Below are positions 33,612 to 44,689 of a stretch of 64,000 nt of DNA, in pieces. The position numbers and the translations under genes are program-made. Origin of the DNA: an uncultured Kiloniellaceae bacterium (GTDB taxonomy: Bacteria; Pseudomonadota; Alphaproteobacteria; Kiloniellales; Kiloniellaceae); NCBI GenBank assembly GCA_947500035.1, contig CANMQP010000012.1, forward strand, positions 496,001 through 560,000, written 5' to 3'. The number at the start of each line of letters is the position of its first letter. The stretch's first letter is position 1. The notes under the pieces were generated by a model, which saw only the letters and a program-made list of their open reading frames with translations, had not been told where the DNA came from and did no database searches.

Positions 33612-34337
33612 TCACGGTTCCAGAAGCGCCACCACCTCGGCCTGAGTCGGCCGCGCCGCAACCACCACTGCTTTCCAGCGCAATGGAGCCATCTCGTCCC
33701 TCACTGCCGCGGATAAACAGACCGCAATTGATGCCCCAAGATGGTCCCCCAGACCCGCCGCATCCACCAGCCTAACAAAGCTGTTGGCGGTTCGTGGAGA
33801 GAAAAACGTCACGGCATCGATTTCTCCGTCTTTGAACGCAGCCTGCGTTTCGTCCGAAAGGGCCTCCAAAGCGCGGGTTTCATAGAGAACTGACCGGCGG
33901 AACACAAAGCCCGCGCCCTCAAGTCCACCCTTTAGATCCCCGGCGACTTTGCTACCTGCGGCATGAAACAAACCACCCTGGGTTGGATCGACCCGCCGGC
34001 GCACGAGAGCAATCAGGTCTGTGACATCTCCATCAGCACTCTCGACGGACCTAAAACCGCACTGCTCCGCCGTCCTGGCCGAGGCGTCACCAACAGCGAA
34101 AACCCGAAGCGCCAAATCCTCGGGCTTGCGCGGAGCGAACGCGGCGCAAAAGGCCCTGACGCCGTTGGCGCTGGTAAAGAGCAGAGCCTGGATCCCGGTC
34201 AGATCGATCTGACCGGCAGCCTCTTGGAGATTGACGACTTCGAAGAGCGGCTCGAGCAGAACTTTATGGCCGCGCGCGGCAAGGACTTCGGCAAAAGTTT
34301 CCGCGTCAGGCCTCGGTCTTGTCACCAACACGCGCAA
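33612..34337 (-). CDS. hemD: Uroporphyrinogen-III synthase
   Basis: HemD cyclises hydroxymethylbilane to uroporphyrinogen III, the branch-point tetrapyrrole. The 241-residue product starts MRVLVTRPRPDA and has the two-domain alpha/beta layout with FTSANGVRAF and a later FFSPRTANSF stretch, both typical. A TTG start at 34337 is preferred because GGGGAG lies seven bases upstream and the product begins like other HemD proteins; a GTG at 34352 is also in frame. It follows hemC by 45 bp and precedes the mitofilin gene by about 90 bp in the same operon. Confidence 0.9.
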   Translation of the reverse strand: MRVLVTRPRPDAETFAEVLAARGHKVLLEPLFEVVNLQEAAGQIDLTGIQALLFTSANGVRAFCAAFAPRKPEDLALRVFAVGDASARTAEQCGFRSVESADGDVTDLIALVRRRVDPTQGGLFHAAGSKVAGDLKGGLEGAGFVFRRSVLYETRALEALSDETQAAFKDGEIDAVTFFSPRTANSFVRLVDAAGLGDHLGASIAVCLSAAVRDEMAPLRWKAVVVAARPTQAEVVALLEP

Positions 34338-34382
34338 GAGCACTCTCCCCACAGTCGAAACATGGGCGCCAAAGCCTCGCCG

Positions 34383-35333
34383 TCAGTGCGACGTCAGCGA
34401 CTTCAGAGCCTCCGGTCCCATCTCGGCACGAAGTTCCTGGCCGAGATCTTTTCCAAGCTCAGCGGCATCCCCCGCCGAGCCTTGCCGGGAGCCACGCCAG
34501 ACCCGGCTGCCGTCCGGCATGGCCACCAGGGCCCGGAGCTTCAGCGATCCGGGCGCCTCATCAAGTTCCGCCAGGGCTGCGATCGGCGTCCGGCAGGAAC
34601 CGTCGAGCACTTCCAGGCAGGCCCGCTCCGCGGCCACCCGCACGGCAGAGGCCGCATCATCGATGGCCGAGAGATAGCCGCGCGTGACCGAATCGTCCGA
34701 GCGAACCTCCAGACCCACAGCTCCCTGGGCCACCGCCGGCAGCATCTCGTCCGTTTCCAGGATCGAAGTGATCCGCCCGGCTTCACCCAGGCGCCGCAAA
34801 CCGGCAACCGCGAGCAAGGTGGCGTCGACCTCGCCTTCTGCCAGTTTACGCAGACGCGTCTGCACGTTGCCGCGGAAGGTCACCACCTTCAGATCGGGCC
34901 GGGCCAGCAGGACCTGAGCCTGACGGCGCAGGCTCGCCGAACCGACCACCGCCCCCTCCGGCAATCCTGAAAGCCTGTCAGCCTTCAGCGAGAAAAAGGC
35001 GTCCCTGGGGTCTTCGCGCGGCAGAATGGTGGAGATCTCCAGGCCATCCGGCAGCCAGGTCGGGACGTCTTTCATGGAGTGCACCGCCGCATCGATGGAC
35101 CCGTCCAGCAGCGCTTCCTCGATCTCCTTGGTAAAAAGGCCCTTGCCGCCGATTTCCGAGAGCGCGCGGTCCTGAATCTTGTCGCCGGTGGTCTTGATGA
35201 TGACGATCTCGATTGCGTCTTCCGCGGCCAGATCGCTATGCGCCTCGGCCAGGCGGCGCTTGACCTCATGCGCCTGCGCCAGCGCAAGTGGGCTGCCCCG
35301 GGTCCCGAGGCGGAGAATGGCGGATTGGGTCAT
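34383..35333 (-). CDS. hemC: Porphobilinogen deaminase (hydroxymethylbilane synthase)
   Basis: HemC joins four porphobilinogen units into hydroxymethylbilane. The 316-residue protein has the N-terminal LRLGTRGSPLALAQ, the catalytic Asp in HSMKDVPT (about 89), the GSASLRRQAQ and FRGNVQTRL dipyrromethane-contact motifs, and the cofactor-attachment Cys247 in DGSCRTP. It is the first gene of hemC-hemD-mitofilin-hemY and is divergent from tsaD, with about 250 bp between. Confidence 0.97.
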   Translation of the reverse strand: MTQSAILRLGTRGSPLALAQAHEVKRRLAEAHSDLAAEDAIEIVIIKTTGDKIQDRALSEIGGKGLFTKEIEEALLDGSIDAAVHSMKDVPTWLPDGLEISTILPREDPRDAFFSLKADRLSGLPEGAVVGSASLRRQAQVLLARPDLKVVTFRGNVQTRLRKLAEGEVDATLLAVAGLRRLGEAGRITSILETDEMLPAVAQGAVGLEVRSDDSVTRGYLSAIDDAASAVRVAAERACLEVLDGSCRTPIAALAELDEAPGSLKLRALVAMPDGSRVWRGSRQGSAGDAAELGKDLGQELRAEMGPEALKSLTSH

Positions 35334-35584
35334 GGAGTGCCTGCAACGAGAATGTAGATCTTACGGCCCGAACCTAACGTTCCGACGGGCGCGGCGCCAG
35401 ATTCTTAAATGCCGCAGCCTCGAATCCCTCAGGCAAAGCGGAAAATCGTCATTGAAAGCTGGAAATTGCTGCCGATTTGAGTCACGACCCCTTCCACAAG
35501 AGGTAAGAGGCCGCACTGAAATCAGAACCGAAATCAGACTCTGGTGGTGGTGCGCCCGGCAACGAAAGTTTAATCTTCGCAATC

Positions 35585-36634
35585 ATGATTCTATTGGGAC
35601 TCGAAACCAGCTGCGACGAGACCGCAGCCGCCGTGGTCACGGACGACCGGCAAATCCTGGCGAACAAGGTGTTGTCGCAGCTCGACGAGCACCGGCCTTT
35701 CGGCGGCGTCGTGCCGGAAATTGCCGCGCGCAGCCATCTGGATCACATCGGCGATCTGGTCGAGCAGGCCATGGCCGAGGCCGGTCTGGATTTCGCGGAA
35801 CTGGACGGTGTGGCGGCGACCGGCGGACCCGGTCTGATCGGCGGCGTCTTTGTCGGCGTGATGACCGCCAAGGCGATTGCAGCAGCGCACAAGATACCCT
35901 TCCTCGCAGTGAACCATCTTGAGGGCCACGCCCTGACGGCGCGCCTGACCGAGGGCGATGCGGCGGCTTTTCCTTACCTTCTGTTGCTGGTCTCCGGCGG
36001 CCATTGTCAATTGCTCGCGGTCGAGGGGGTCGGACGTTACATCCGGCTCGGCGGCACCATCGACGACGCGGTCGGCGAGGCCTTCGACAAAACCGCCAAG
36101 ATGCTCGGCCTGCCCTACCCTGGCGGTCCGGCGCTGGAACGCGCGGCGCGGAGCGGCGACGACCGGGCCATCGATCTGCCGCGTCCCCTGCGCGGACGGC
36201 CCGGCTGCGACTTCTCCTTCTCAGGTCTCAAGACGGCCGTGCGCCACCGCATCGAGGAGATGCTTGGCAGCCAAGAGGATCTGAGCGACGCGCAGGTGGC
36301 CGATCTGGCCGCGAGTTTCCAGCGCGCGGTCGGTGACGTTCTGGCGGATCGCTGCGCGCACGCCATGGATCAATTCAGCCGGACTTACGGGCGGCCCGGT
36401 CCCCTGGTGGTGGCCGGCGGAGTCGCCGCAAATCAGGCTTTGCGGGCCCGCCTCAGTGAACTGACCAAGGAACAGGGCACAGAGCTGCTGGCGCCGCCCA
36501 TTTCACTCTGCACCGACAACGCAGCCATGATCGCGTGGGCGGGCATGGAGCGTCTGCAGCTCGGCCTGACCGATCCCCTCGATTTCGCCCCGCGGCCGCG
36601 CTGGCCGCTCGATCAGTTGAAGGGCGTTGCCTGA
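35585..36634 (+). CDS. tsaD: tRNA N6-adenosine threonylcarbamoyltransferase TsaD
   Basis: TsaD transfers the threonylcarbamoyl group to A37 of ANN-decoding tRNAs, with TsaB and TsaE. The 349-residue protein begins [13 protein letters not shown], has the metal-binding NHLEGH motif, [10 protein letters not shown], the [13 protein letters not shown] nucleotide-site segment and the C-terminal [11 protein letters not shown]. Length is normal. Its stop overlaps the next start (TGATG). The divergent hemC and downstream gpsA are its usual alphaproteobacterial neighbours. Confidence 0.97.
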   Translation: MILLGLETSCDETAAAVVTDDRQILANKVLSQLDEHRPFGGVVPEIAARSHLDHIGDLVEQAMAEAGLDFAELDGVAATGGPGLIGGVFVGVMTAKAIAAAHKIPFLAVNHLEGHALTARLTEGDAAAFPYLLLLVSGGHCQLLAVEGVGRYIRLGGTIDDAVGEAFDKTAKMLGLPYPGGPALERAARSGDDRAIDLPRPLRGRPGCDFSFSGLKTAVRHRIEEMLGSQEDLSDAQVADLAASFQRAVGDVLADRCAHAMDQFSRTYGRPGPLVVAGGVAANQALRARLSELTKEQGTELLAPPISLCTDNAAMIAWAGMERLQLGLTDPLDFAPRPRWPLDQLKGVA

Positions 36635-37290
36635 TGCCTGATAAATCCTCCGCCCGTCCTGCCGCCGACATGAAGGCCGAGATGAACGGCCTGTTCCCCA
36701 CACCAATCCTGACCGGTCTGCTGCCCGGCGCGGAGGAGGTCAACCGCAAGCTCAAGCAGATCATTCTGGAAAAGGAGCGCACCAGCGCCTCGACCCAGCA
36801 CAGCAATCTGGGCGGCTGGCAATCAACCTGGGACTTTCCGGAATGGGGCGGCGAGACCCTCGAATACATGCTGGGATCGGCTAAGAAACTGGCCAACCGG
36901 GTCACGACCCGCCGTGACGGGAAACCGGTCTCTATCGATTGGAAAGTGACCTGCTGGGCCAACGTCAACCGCTCCGGCCAGGGCAACGAATTCCACACCC
37001 ATCCGGGCGCCTTCTGGTCCGGCAGCTATTATGTCGAGGATGGCGGGATCGGCCAGGACCCCTCACTGGGCGGCGAATTCGAAATTCAGGACCCGCGCGG
37101 CGCGGCCCCGATCATGTATGCGCCGGAACTCAGCATCGGCGGCGCGGCGGGCGCCTCCATGGGTGCCGCCGAGACCCTCTCGCCGCGCGCCGGTCTGCTG
37201 ATCATGTTTCCAAGCTGGCTGCAGCACGGAGTACGTCCCTACAAAGGCGACCGGGAGCGCATCTCCATCGCCTTTAACCTGAGACTGTGA
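36634..37290 (+). CDS. TIGR02466-type 2OG-Fe(II) oxygenase
   Basis: The 218-residue protein has the HxH variant of the 2OG-Fe(II) dioxygenase core: NEFHTHPGAFWSGSYYVEDG (His121 and His123), a distal His198 in WLQHGVRPY and Arg209 in ERISIAFN for 2-oxoglutarate. These are the features of the putative 2OG-Fe(II) oxygenase family related to phage proteins. It overlaps tsaD by one base and precedes gpsA by 33 bp, so it is inserted within a housekeeping operon and is probably co-expressed. The substrate is unknown; a tRNA or protein substrate is a guess from context. Confidence 0.82.
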   Translation: MPDKSSARPAADMKAEMNGLFPTPILTGLLPGAEEVNRKLKQIILEKERTSASTQHSNLGGWQSTWDFPEWGGETLEYMLGSAKKLANRVTTRRDGKPVSIDWKVTCWANVNRSGQGNEFHTHPGAFWSGSYYVEDGGIGQDPSLGGEFEIQDPRGAAPIMYAPELSIGGAAGASMGAAETLSPRAGLLIMFPSWLQHGVRPYKGDRERISIAFNLRL

Positions 37291-37323
37291 GCCAGTGACA
37301 AAAATTCCAATGGCACAAAGACT

Positions 37324-38313
37324 ATGATGGAACGGATCGGCATTCTGGGCGCGGGCGCCTGGGGCACGGCCCTGGCGGCAGCGGTCACCACAGCGGGCAG
37401 GCAAGCGCTGCTCTGGACCCGCAACGCGGAGCTCGCGCAGGAGATCAACGAAGATCACAGCAACTCTGTTTACCTGCCGCGCGCAGTCCTGGATCCCTCG
37501 ATCCGCGCAACATCGGACGCCACCGAGCTGAGCGGGAGCGATGCCCTTCTGCTGGTGGTTCCGGCACAGCATCTGAGGAGTATCGCCAGCGGCCTCGACG
37601 CCGTTTTGTCCAAAGACACCCCGCTCGTGCTCTGCTGCAAAGGCATCGAACGCAACAGCGGAAAGCTCATGACCGAAGTTGCCGCGGAGGCGCTGCCCGG
37701 ACGGCCACTGGCGGTTCTCTCCGGCCCGACCTTCGCGGCGGAGGTGGCTTCCGGCCTGCCGACCGCCGTGACCCTGGCCAGCGAAGATGCCGATCTGGCC
37801 GCTGCCCTGGCCGAATCTTTGGGCAACCGCAGCTTCCGGCCCTACCTCTCGAACGATCCGACCGGCGCCGAAGTCGGCGGCGCGGTCAAGAACGTGATCG
37901 CCATTGCCTGCGGTATCGTGCAGGGCCGCGCCCTGGGCGACAACGCCCGAGCCGCGCTGATCACCCGCGGTCTGGCGGAGATCGTGCGCCTGGGCTTGGC
38001 CAAGGGCGGACGACCGGAAACGCTCATGGGCCTGTCGGGCTTCGGCGATCTGACCCTGACCTGCACTGCCGTGCAGTCGCGCAACTACGCGCTTGGTCTA
38101 GCGTTGGGCGAAGGCGCGGATTTCGAGGATCTGATGTCCGTGCGCCTGACCGTCGCGGAGGGCGTCGAGTCCGCCGCCGCCGTTACGACCCTGGCGAAAA
38201 CGCTGGGCATCGAAATGCCGATCAGCAAGGCGGTCAACGCCATCCTGCATCAGGGTGCCGACATCGATGCTGTGATCGGCAGCCTGCTGGCCCGGCCTTT
38301 CACCACAGAGTGA
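37324..38313 (+). CDS. gpsA: Glycerol-3-phosphate dehydrogenase [NAD(P)+]
   Basis: GpsA makes sn-glycerol-3-phosphate from dihydroxyacetone phosphate for phospholipid synthesis. The 329-residue protein has the nucleotide-binding GILGAGAWGTALA, CCKGIE, the LSGPTFAAEVA stretch, the catalytic Lys in GGAVKNVIAIACG, and GFGDLTLTCT. All are diagnostic. It follows the 2OG oxygenase gene in the tsaD operon and precedes the YciI-like gene by 63 bp. Confidence 0.97.
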   Translation: MMERIGILGAGAWGTALAAAVTTAGRQALLWTRNAELAQEINEDHSNSVYLPRAVLDPSIRATSDATELSGSDALLLVVPAQHLRSIASGLDAVLSKDTPLVLCCKGIERNSGKLMTEVAAEALPGRPLAVLSGPTFAAEVASGLPTAVTLASEDADLAAALAESLGNRSFRPYLSNDPTGAEVGGAVKNVIAIACGIVQGRALGDNARAALITRGLAEIVRLGLAKGGRPETLMGLSGFGDLTLTCTAVQSRNYALGLALGEGADFEDLMSVRLTVAEGVESAAAVTTLAKTLGIEMPISKAVNAILHQGADIDAVIGSLLARPFTTE

Positions 38314-38376
38314 TTTCACGCGCCGCCACTCAGGACATAAAAGACCTCCACAGATTTCAGCAAATAGGGAAGCCCC

Positions 38377-38658
38377 ATGTATTACGTCATCAGCTGCGTC
38401 GACAAAGCCGACCATGCCCATGTGCGCGCCGAAAACCGCCCGGCCCACGTCGATTACCTGAAAGCCAACATCGATCACATCGTCATGGCCGGCCCGACCA
38501 CCAGCGAAGACGGCGAAGCCATGACCGGCTCCCTGCTGATCATGGAATACGACTCGCTGGCGGATGCGCAGGCCTTTGCCGATGGTGACCCCTACAAGGC
38601 CGCCGACCTCTTCGAAAGCGTCACCATCCGGCCCTGGAAGAAGGTGCTGCCGGGTTAG
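38377..38658 (+). CDS. YciI-family protein
   Basis: The 93-residue protein is a stand-alone YCII domain, a ferredoxin-like fold with conserved His and Asp. Visible are the N-terminal MYYVISCVDK strand, the invariant-type His in RPAHVDYLK, the AGPTTSEDGEAMTGSLLIME strands and the DGDPYKAADLFESVTIRPWKKV end. It is the usual partner of gpsA/tsaD in alphaproteobacteria. Function is unknown; some relatives act as small dehydrochlorinases or chaperone-like proteins. Confidence 0.88.
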   Translation: MYYVISCVDKADHAHVRAENRPAHVDYLKANIDHIVMAGPTTSEDGEAMTGSLLIMEYDSLADAQAFADGDPYKAADLFESVTIRPWKKVLPG

Positions 38659-38667
38659 AGGCGTTTT

Positions 38668-38735
38668 ACTAGTGTGATGTTTCTGAAGTTCGTCGCATAA
38701 TATGCGGCGAATTTTCGAGACTGAATCACACTAGA
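38668..38735. repeat. Nested inverted repeat with CTAGTGTGAT ends
   Basis: CTAGTGTGAT at 38669-38678 is the inverse of 38725-38734, and an inner imperfect palindrome (TTCGTCGCATA/TATGCGGCGAA) lies between. It is the first of three consecutive palindromes in a convergent intergenic gap. It may also serve as a terminator region for the YciI gene. Confidence 0.7.
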
Positions 38736-38745
38736 TTCAATGAGG

Positions 38746-38800
38746 TAGTGTCCCGTTGAATCTGAAATTCAATGAAGTGAATTTCAGATTCGGGATACTA
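38746..38800. repeat. Inverted repeat with TAGTrTCCCG ends
   Basis: The left arm at 38746-38771 and right arm at 38778-38800 pair over 23 positions with one mismatch and a 2-base bulge, around a 6-base loop. It is the second of three palindromes here. Confidence 0.75.
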
Positions 38801-38811
38801 GCGCGGTGCCG

Positions 38812-38875
38812 GCCCTCTCCCCCTCCCGGCCACCCACATGATAATTCCGATGGGTGGCCGGGAGGGGGAGAGGGC
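38812..38875. repeat. Perfect 25-bp inverted repeat
   Basis: Arms 38812-38836 and 38851-38875 are perfect inverted copies, C-rich on one strand and G-rich on the other, with a 14-base loop. It lies 32 bp before the stop codon of the minus-strand MFS gene. With no T-tract, a dispersed palindromic repeat is more likely than a simple terminator. Confidence 0.85.
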
Positions 38876-38907
38876 TGGTGCCGGATTCACTAAACTAAAG
38901 CAAACCC

Positions 38908-40116
38908 TCACCCGTTCCCGCCCGCGAGTTTTTGAGAGGCGGGATGGGCGCGCAAGCGTGCCATGGCCCAGACCCCCAGGAAGGGTCCGATGGCAAGCGG
39001 CAGGAAGGCGTAGCGCCAGCCAAGCGCTTCCACCGCGTAAGGCATCAGGTGAATGGTGATCAGGGTCAGCGTAAAGCCGAGCGAGGTCTGCAGCGTCAGC
39101 ATGGTGCCGACCCGCCCCGGATCGCTCAATTCGGCGACCGAAGCCGAGAACTGAGCGGAGTCCGCGATCACGGAAAGTCCCCAGATCATGCAGATCAGGG
39201 TAACCAGCCAGGGATCGGCGCCGAAGAAAAAACCAACGACCGCCGCACAGCTGCCCGAGACCGCCATGGCGATCATGGTCAGGCTGGTCCGTCCGATCCG
39301 GTCCGCGAAATAGCCGCCGGCCAGACAGCCCAGCGCGCCGATGCCGACCGTGGCGAAGGTGGCGAACTTCGCCGATGAAACCGCGGCCTCGGGTGTCATC
39401 TGCTGGGCGAAGCTGGCCGCGAGAAAGACGCCGACCCAGGCCCACATGGCGTAAAGCTCCCACATGTGGCCGAGATAACCGAGGTTGGCCAGGCGCAGCG
39501 GTTTGTCTTTCCAGGCCCAGAGGATGTCGCCGGGATGGAACTTCGGGGCCGGGCGGCTGTTCGGTCCGACAGCGACGAAGTTAACCGCCAGGGCGGCGAC
39601 CAGAGCCGCGAGTGACGAAGCAATGATGGTCACGCGCCAGTCGACACCGCCCAGGGCGTTGAAAAGATGCGGCGAGGCCGAGCCCAGGGTCAATGCGCCG
39701 ACAAAAAGACCGACCACCAGTCCCATATCGCCCTTCGCCCAGGTCGAGGCCAGGCGCATTCCCACCGGATAGAGACCGGCCATGCAGAGCCCGGTGATAA
39801 AGCGCAGAAGAGGTACTGCGGGACCCTCGATCTCGACGATCAGAATTCCCGCGTTCGCGATGGCCGCTATCAGACCCGCCACCATGAAAAACCGCCGGGA
39901 ATCGATCCGGTCGGCCAGCCCCAGCACCGCCGAGATCAGGCTGCCCACCACGAACCCGACCTGGACCGCGCTGGTGAAAAGCGACTGGGTAAAGCTGCTC
40001 AGTTCATAATCGGCACTGAGGGACGGCACGATGGCGGAAGCGGAAAACCACAAGGACATGGCGGCCACTTCGCACAGGGACAGCAGCGTGAGCGAGGCCC
40101 ACTTAGATGAGAACAA
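38908..40116 (-). CDS. MFS transporter
   Basis: The 402-residue protein has twelve predicted transmembrane helices. Typical MFS features are the acidic/basic loop GLADRIDSRRFF after helix 2, the GLCMAGLYPVGMRLASTW stretch after helix 4, and AGGYFADRIGRTSLT in the second half. The general fold resembles CynX/NarK-like importers or aromatic carriers, but the substrate cannot be told. The start is a TTG with GGGAG about 11 bases upstream. The gene ends beside a cluster of palindromes and stands alone. Confidence 0.85.
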   Translation of the reverse strand: MFSSKWASLTLLSLCEVAAMSLWFSASAIVPSLSADYELSSFTQSLFTSAVQVGFVVGSLISAVLGLADRIDSRRFFMVAGLIAAIANAGILIVEIEGPAVPLLRFITGLCMAGLYPVGMRLASTWAKGDMGLVVGLFVGALTLGSASPHLFNALGGVDWRVTIIASSLAALVAALAVNFVAVGPNSRPAPKFHPGDILWAWKDKPLRLANLGYLGHMWELYAMWAWVGVFLAASFAQQMTPEAAVSSAKFATFATVGIGALGCLAGGYFADRIGRTSLTMIAMAVSGSCAAVVGFFFGADPWLVTLICMIWGLSVIADSAQFSASVAELSDPGRVGTMLTLQTSLGFTLTLITIHLMPYAVEALGWRYAFLPLAIGPFLGVWAMARLRAHPASQKLAGGNG

Positions 40117-40233
40117 AACCGGAAGGACTCCCGCCCTGAGATGAAACAGCCGATGGCGCAGGGGAGCACGCCTGCAGCGGGGCGGTCAAGCTGGCCCCAG
40201 TCTGCTCGCGCTCTTGTGTTGTCGAAGAGCGGG

Positions 40234-40253
40234 CTTGAGGACTCATGAATTAC
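40234..40253 (+). repeat. Transposon-end-like motif
   Basis: TTGAGGACTCAT at 40235-40246 is identical to the inner part of the right terminal repeat of the 290-bp element at 21401-21690 and resembles motifs at 20683-20700 and 26122-26140. No companion end is visible nearby. Confidence 0.4.
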
Positions 40254-40322
40254 AATGGTTCCAAACCCACCGCAAAGCAGGTAGCCTTGGGCCGAAATCT
40301 GTCACGTGACGAGAGGACGAAG

Positions 40323-40736
40323 ATGGCCCACTGGCTCATGAAATCCGAACCCGGCACCTGGTCCTGGGCGGACCACGTCAAAGCGGGCAGCGCGGAATGG
40401 GACGGCGTGCGGAACTATCAGGCCGCCAACAACATGAAAGCCATGAAGATCGGTGATCTGGTTTTCTTCTATCACTCGGTCAACGAAAAACAGGTCGTCG
40501 GCATCGCGGAGGTGGTCAAGGAGTACTACCCTGACCCTACCGATGCCTCCGGACGTTTCGGCATGGTCGACATCAAGGCGATCCGGCCCATGGTCAGGCC
40601 GGTCACCCTGGCGGATATCAAGGCGGAACCCAAGCTGTCCGAGCTTGCACTGGTCCGCCAGTCGCGCCTCTCCGTCTTGCCTGTCAAACCGGCCGAATGG
40701 AAAATCATCTGCGCCATGGGCGACACGGATCCCTGA
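40323..40736 (+). CDS. EVE-domain protein
   Basis: The 137-residue protein is a single EVE domain, a PUA-like fold thought to bind modified nucleobases in RNA or DNA. It begins MAHWLMKSEPGTWSW and has EWDGVRNYQAANNMKAMKIGD, FFYHSVNEKQVVGIAEVVKEYYPDPTD and ALVRQSRLSVLPV, all conserved. The ATG at 40323 has GAGAGGA six bases upstream; a longer frame from 40245 overlaps the transposon-end-like motif and is rejected. It precedes the acetyl-CoA synthetase gene by 167 bp. Confidence 0.93.
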   Translation: MAHWLMKSEPGTWSWADHVKAGSAEWDGVRNYQAANNMKAMKIGDLVFFYHSVNEKQVVGIAEVVKEYYPDPTDASGRFGMVDIKAIRPMVRPVTLADIKAEPKLSELALVRQSRLSVLPVKPAEWKIICAMGDTDP

Positions 40737-40903
40737 TCAAGACCCGAGTCTTCTATAAGGCCGGAAGGCCCGACGCTTGTCGCAGGGCCGGAAAGCGATA
40801 ATAATTTCGAACGGGCAAACCGGCTGCCGGATTTCGGCTGGTGGGCATCGTCATCAAGAAACAAACCGGTCTTAAGGCCGGCATATTGGAGGGAGCGCAG
40901 GCT

Positions 40904-42850
<1,947 letters not shown>

Positions 42851-42879
42851 TAAAGCGCAAGTCAGGTCAGACTCTAAAG

Positions 42880-42912
42880 GAGCCCGGATCGCACAGGATT
42901 CGGGCTCTTTTT
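42880..42912 (+). terminator. Rho-independent terminator of acsA
   Basis: GAGCCCG at 42880-42886 pairs with CGGGCTC at 42901-42907, followed by TTTTT. It lies between convergent genes. Confidence 0.85.
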
Positions 42913-42930
42913 CGTCGCCTTGACCTATTC

Positions 42931-44457
42931 TCAACGCGACAGGATGCCTGCCAGTTTCCGCACCGCCAAACGGATCTCGTCTTCGGGCACCGCCGCGTAG
43001 CCCAGCATCAGACCCTGCCGCTCCGCGTCCCCGTCGTAGTATCCCGAAAGCGGAGACACCGAGAGATCCGCCGCCGCCGCGCGGTCGGCAGCTTCCTGGT
43101 CGCTCATGCGCCGGGCCAGATCTTCCGAAAAGTAGGCCACGATATGCAGACCGGCCTCATCAGGCTGTGCTTCCAGCAGGCCTGCAAGTTCCCGCCCGAT
43201 TTCCTCCAGCAGCACGGCCTGACGCGCCGCGTAGAGCACGCGCATGCGGCGGACATGGGCTGCGAAGTGCCCTTCCGAGATAAAGGCCGCCAGCGCCGGC
43301 TGGGTTATGGCCGTGGGGTGATCGTCCAGGGTGCCGCGGGCCCGGCCCATGGGCTCGATCAGGTCTTCCGGCACCACCAGATAGCCCAGGCGCAGACTGG
43401 GAAACATGACCTTGGAGAAGCTGCCCAGATAAACCACCCGCCCGTTATCGGCTTCATCCAGGCTTTGCAAAGCGGAGAGCGGCCGTCCCGCGTAGCGGTA
43501 CTCGCTGTCGTAATCGTCCTCGAGAATCCAGGCATCCGCTTCCCGTGCCCAGGCGAGCAATTCCAGACGGCGCGCCAGGCTCATGGTCACTCCCAGCGGA
43601 TACTGATGTGAAGGCGCCACGATGGCCATGCGCGCGTCCGGCGCCCGGGCGCGTCCGGCCGCCACGGAAATGCCCTCGGCATCCACGGGTAACGGCACGG
43701 CCTCGGCCCCCGCCGCGAAGAGCGGCCCGCGCAAACCGCTGTAGCCGGGATTTTCGAACCAGACCGCATCGCCCGGATCGAGCAGCGTGCGGGCCACGAG
43801 ATCCAATCCCTGCTGCGCCCCAGAGGTAATCAGAATCTGCCGCCAGTCGCAGATCAGGCCGCGCGCGGTGCGCAGATAGTCCGCAATGGCCCGGCGCAGG
43901 GGCTCGTAGCCCGCATGGTCGCCGTGCCGCTTCAAGCTCTCCGGCGGACGGCGCCAGACCCGGCCCAGCAAGCGCGCCCAGACATCGAAGGGAAAGAGCT
44001 CCAGCTCCGGCAGGCCGGGCGCAAAGGCGCGGGTGGCGACGCGGCGGCCCCGGGGAAAAGCGGCCAGAACCTCACCCCGCTTGGAGAGCCCACGGCGGCG
44101 GGACCCTCTCTGCACGGATGGCTTTACGCCTTCGCCGGGCAGGGGCCGGCGCCGCTGCGAACCCGAGAGCGACAGAAGCTCCTCCGGCAGAACATGCGAG
44201 ATATAGGTGCCGGACCCCACCTGCCCGGCCAGATAGCCCTCGGACAGCAGCTGATCAAAGGCGGTTACCGCCGTATTGCGGGAGCAGCCGAGTTCGCTCG
44301 CCAGGGTTCGCGAGGAGGGCAAGCGGGCACCGGGCGGCAGATGCCCGGCCAGGACCGCTTCGCGGATCTGGTCGTAAAGCTGCCGGTGCAGCGGCACTTT
44401 GGACGTTCGGTCCAGGTCCAGCGCCAGCAGCGGTGTCGAGAGGCGGCGATCCGCCAT
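42931..44457 (-). CDS. MocR/PdxR-type regulator (GntR HTH plus aminotransferase domain)
   Basis: The 508-residue protein has an N-terminal GntR winged helix (about 20-85, LYDQIREAVLAGHLPPGARLPSSRTLA) joined to a fold-type I aminotransferase domain. The PLP-binding Lys is in YLGSFSKVMFPSLRLGY, and the LEDDYDSEYRY motif supplies the Asp and Tyr that hold PLP. MocR proteins use PLP or amino acids as effectors. Its divergent neighbour, across about 230 bp, is an EamA transporter gene, a common arrangement in which the regulator controls the exporter. Confidence 0.92.
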   Translation of the reverse strand: MADRRLSTPLLALDLDRTSKVPLHRQLYDQIREAVLAGHLPPGARLPSSRTLASELGCSRNTAVTAFDQLLSEGYLAGQVGSGTYISHVLPEELLSLSGSQRRRPLPGEGVKPSVQRGSRRRGLSKRGEVLAAFPRGRRVATRAFAPGLPELELFPFDVWARLLGRVWRRPPESLKRHGDHAGYEPLRRAIADYLRTARGLICDWRQILITSGAQQGLDLVARTLLDPGDAVWFENPGYSGLRGPLFAAGAEAVPLPVDAEGISVAAGRARAPDARMAIVAPSHQYPLGVTMSLARRLELLAWAREADAWILEDDYDSEYRYAGRPLSALQSLDEADNGRVVYLGSFSKVMFPSLRLGYLVVPEDLIEPMGRARGTLDDHPTAITQPALAAFISEGHFAAHVRRMRVLYAARQAVLLEEIGRELAGLLEAQPDEAGLHIVAYFSEDLARRMSDQEAADRAAAADLSVSPLSGYYDGDAERQGLMLGYAAVPEDEIRLAVRKLAGILSR

Positions 44458-44689
44458 GATCTTCAGTTCCGATGTAAATGGTCTCTTTGATTAGCAAGAA
44501 TAATGCGTTTCTGCAAAGCCATTGAACGCATGGCTGTCCCTCGCTCCGGAGATGGCACGATCAGGCCGAAAGCCGCAGAAAAGCTGAAGTTGTCCCATGA
44601 CAATTTTAACCGGGCCAAGCGCCGCCGGACCTGTTAGAAGCGGTAACATCATGTCCTCGAGCGCACCAACCACCACCACAGGAAACCTC

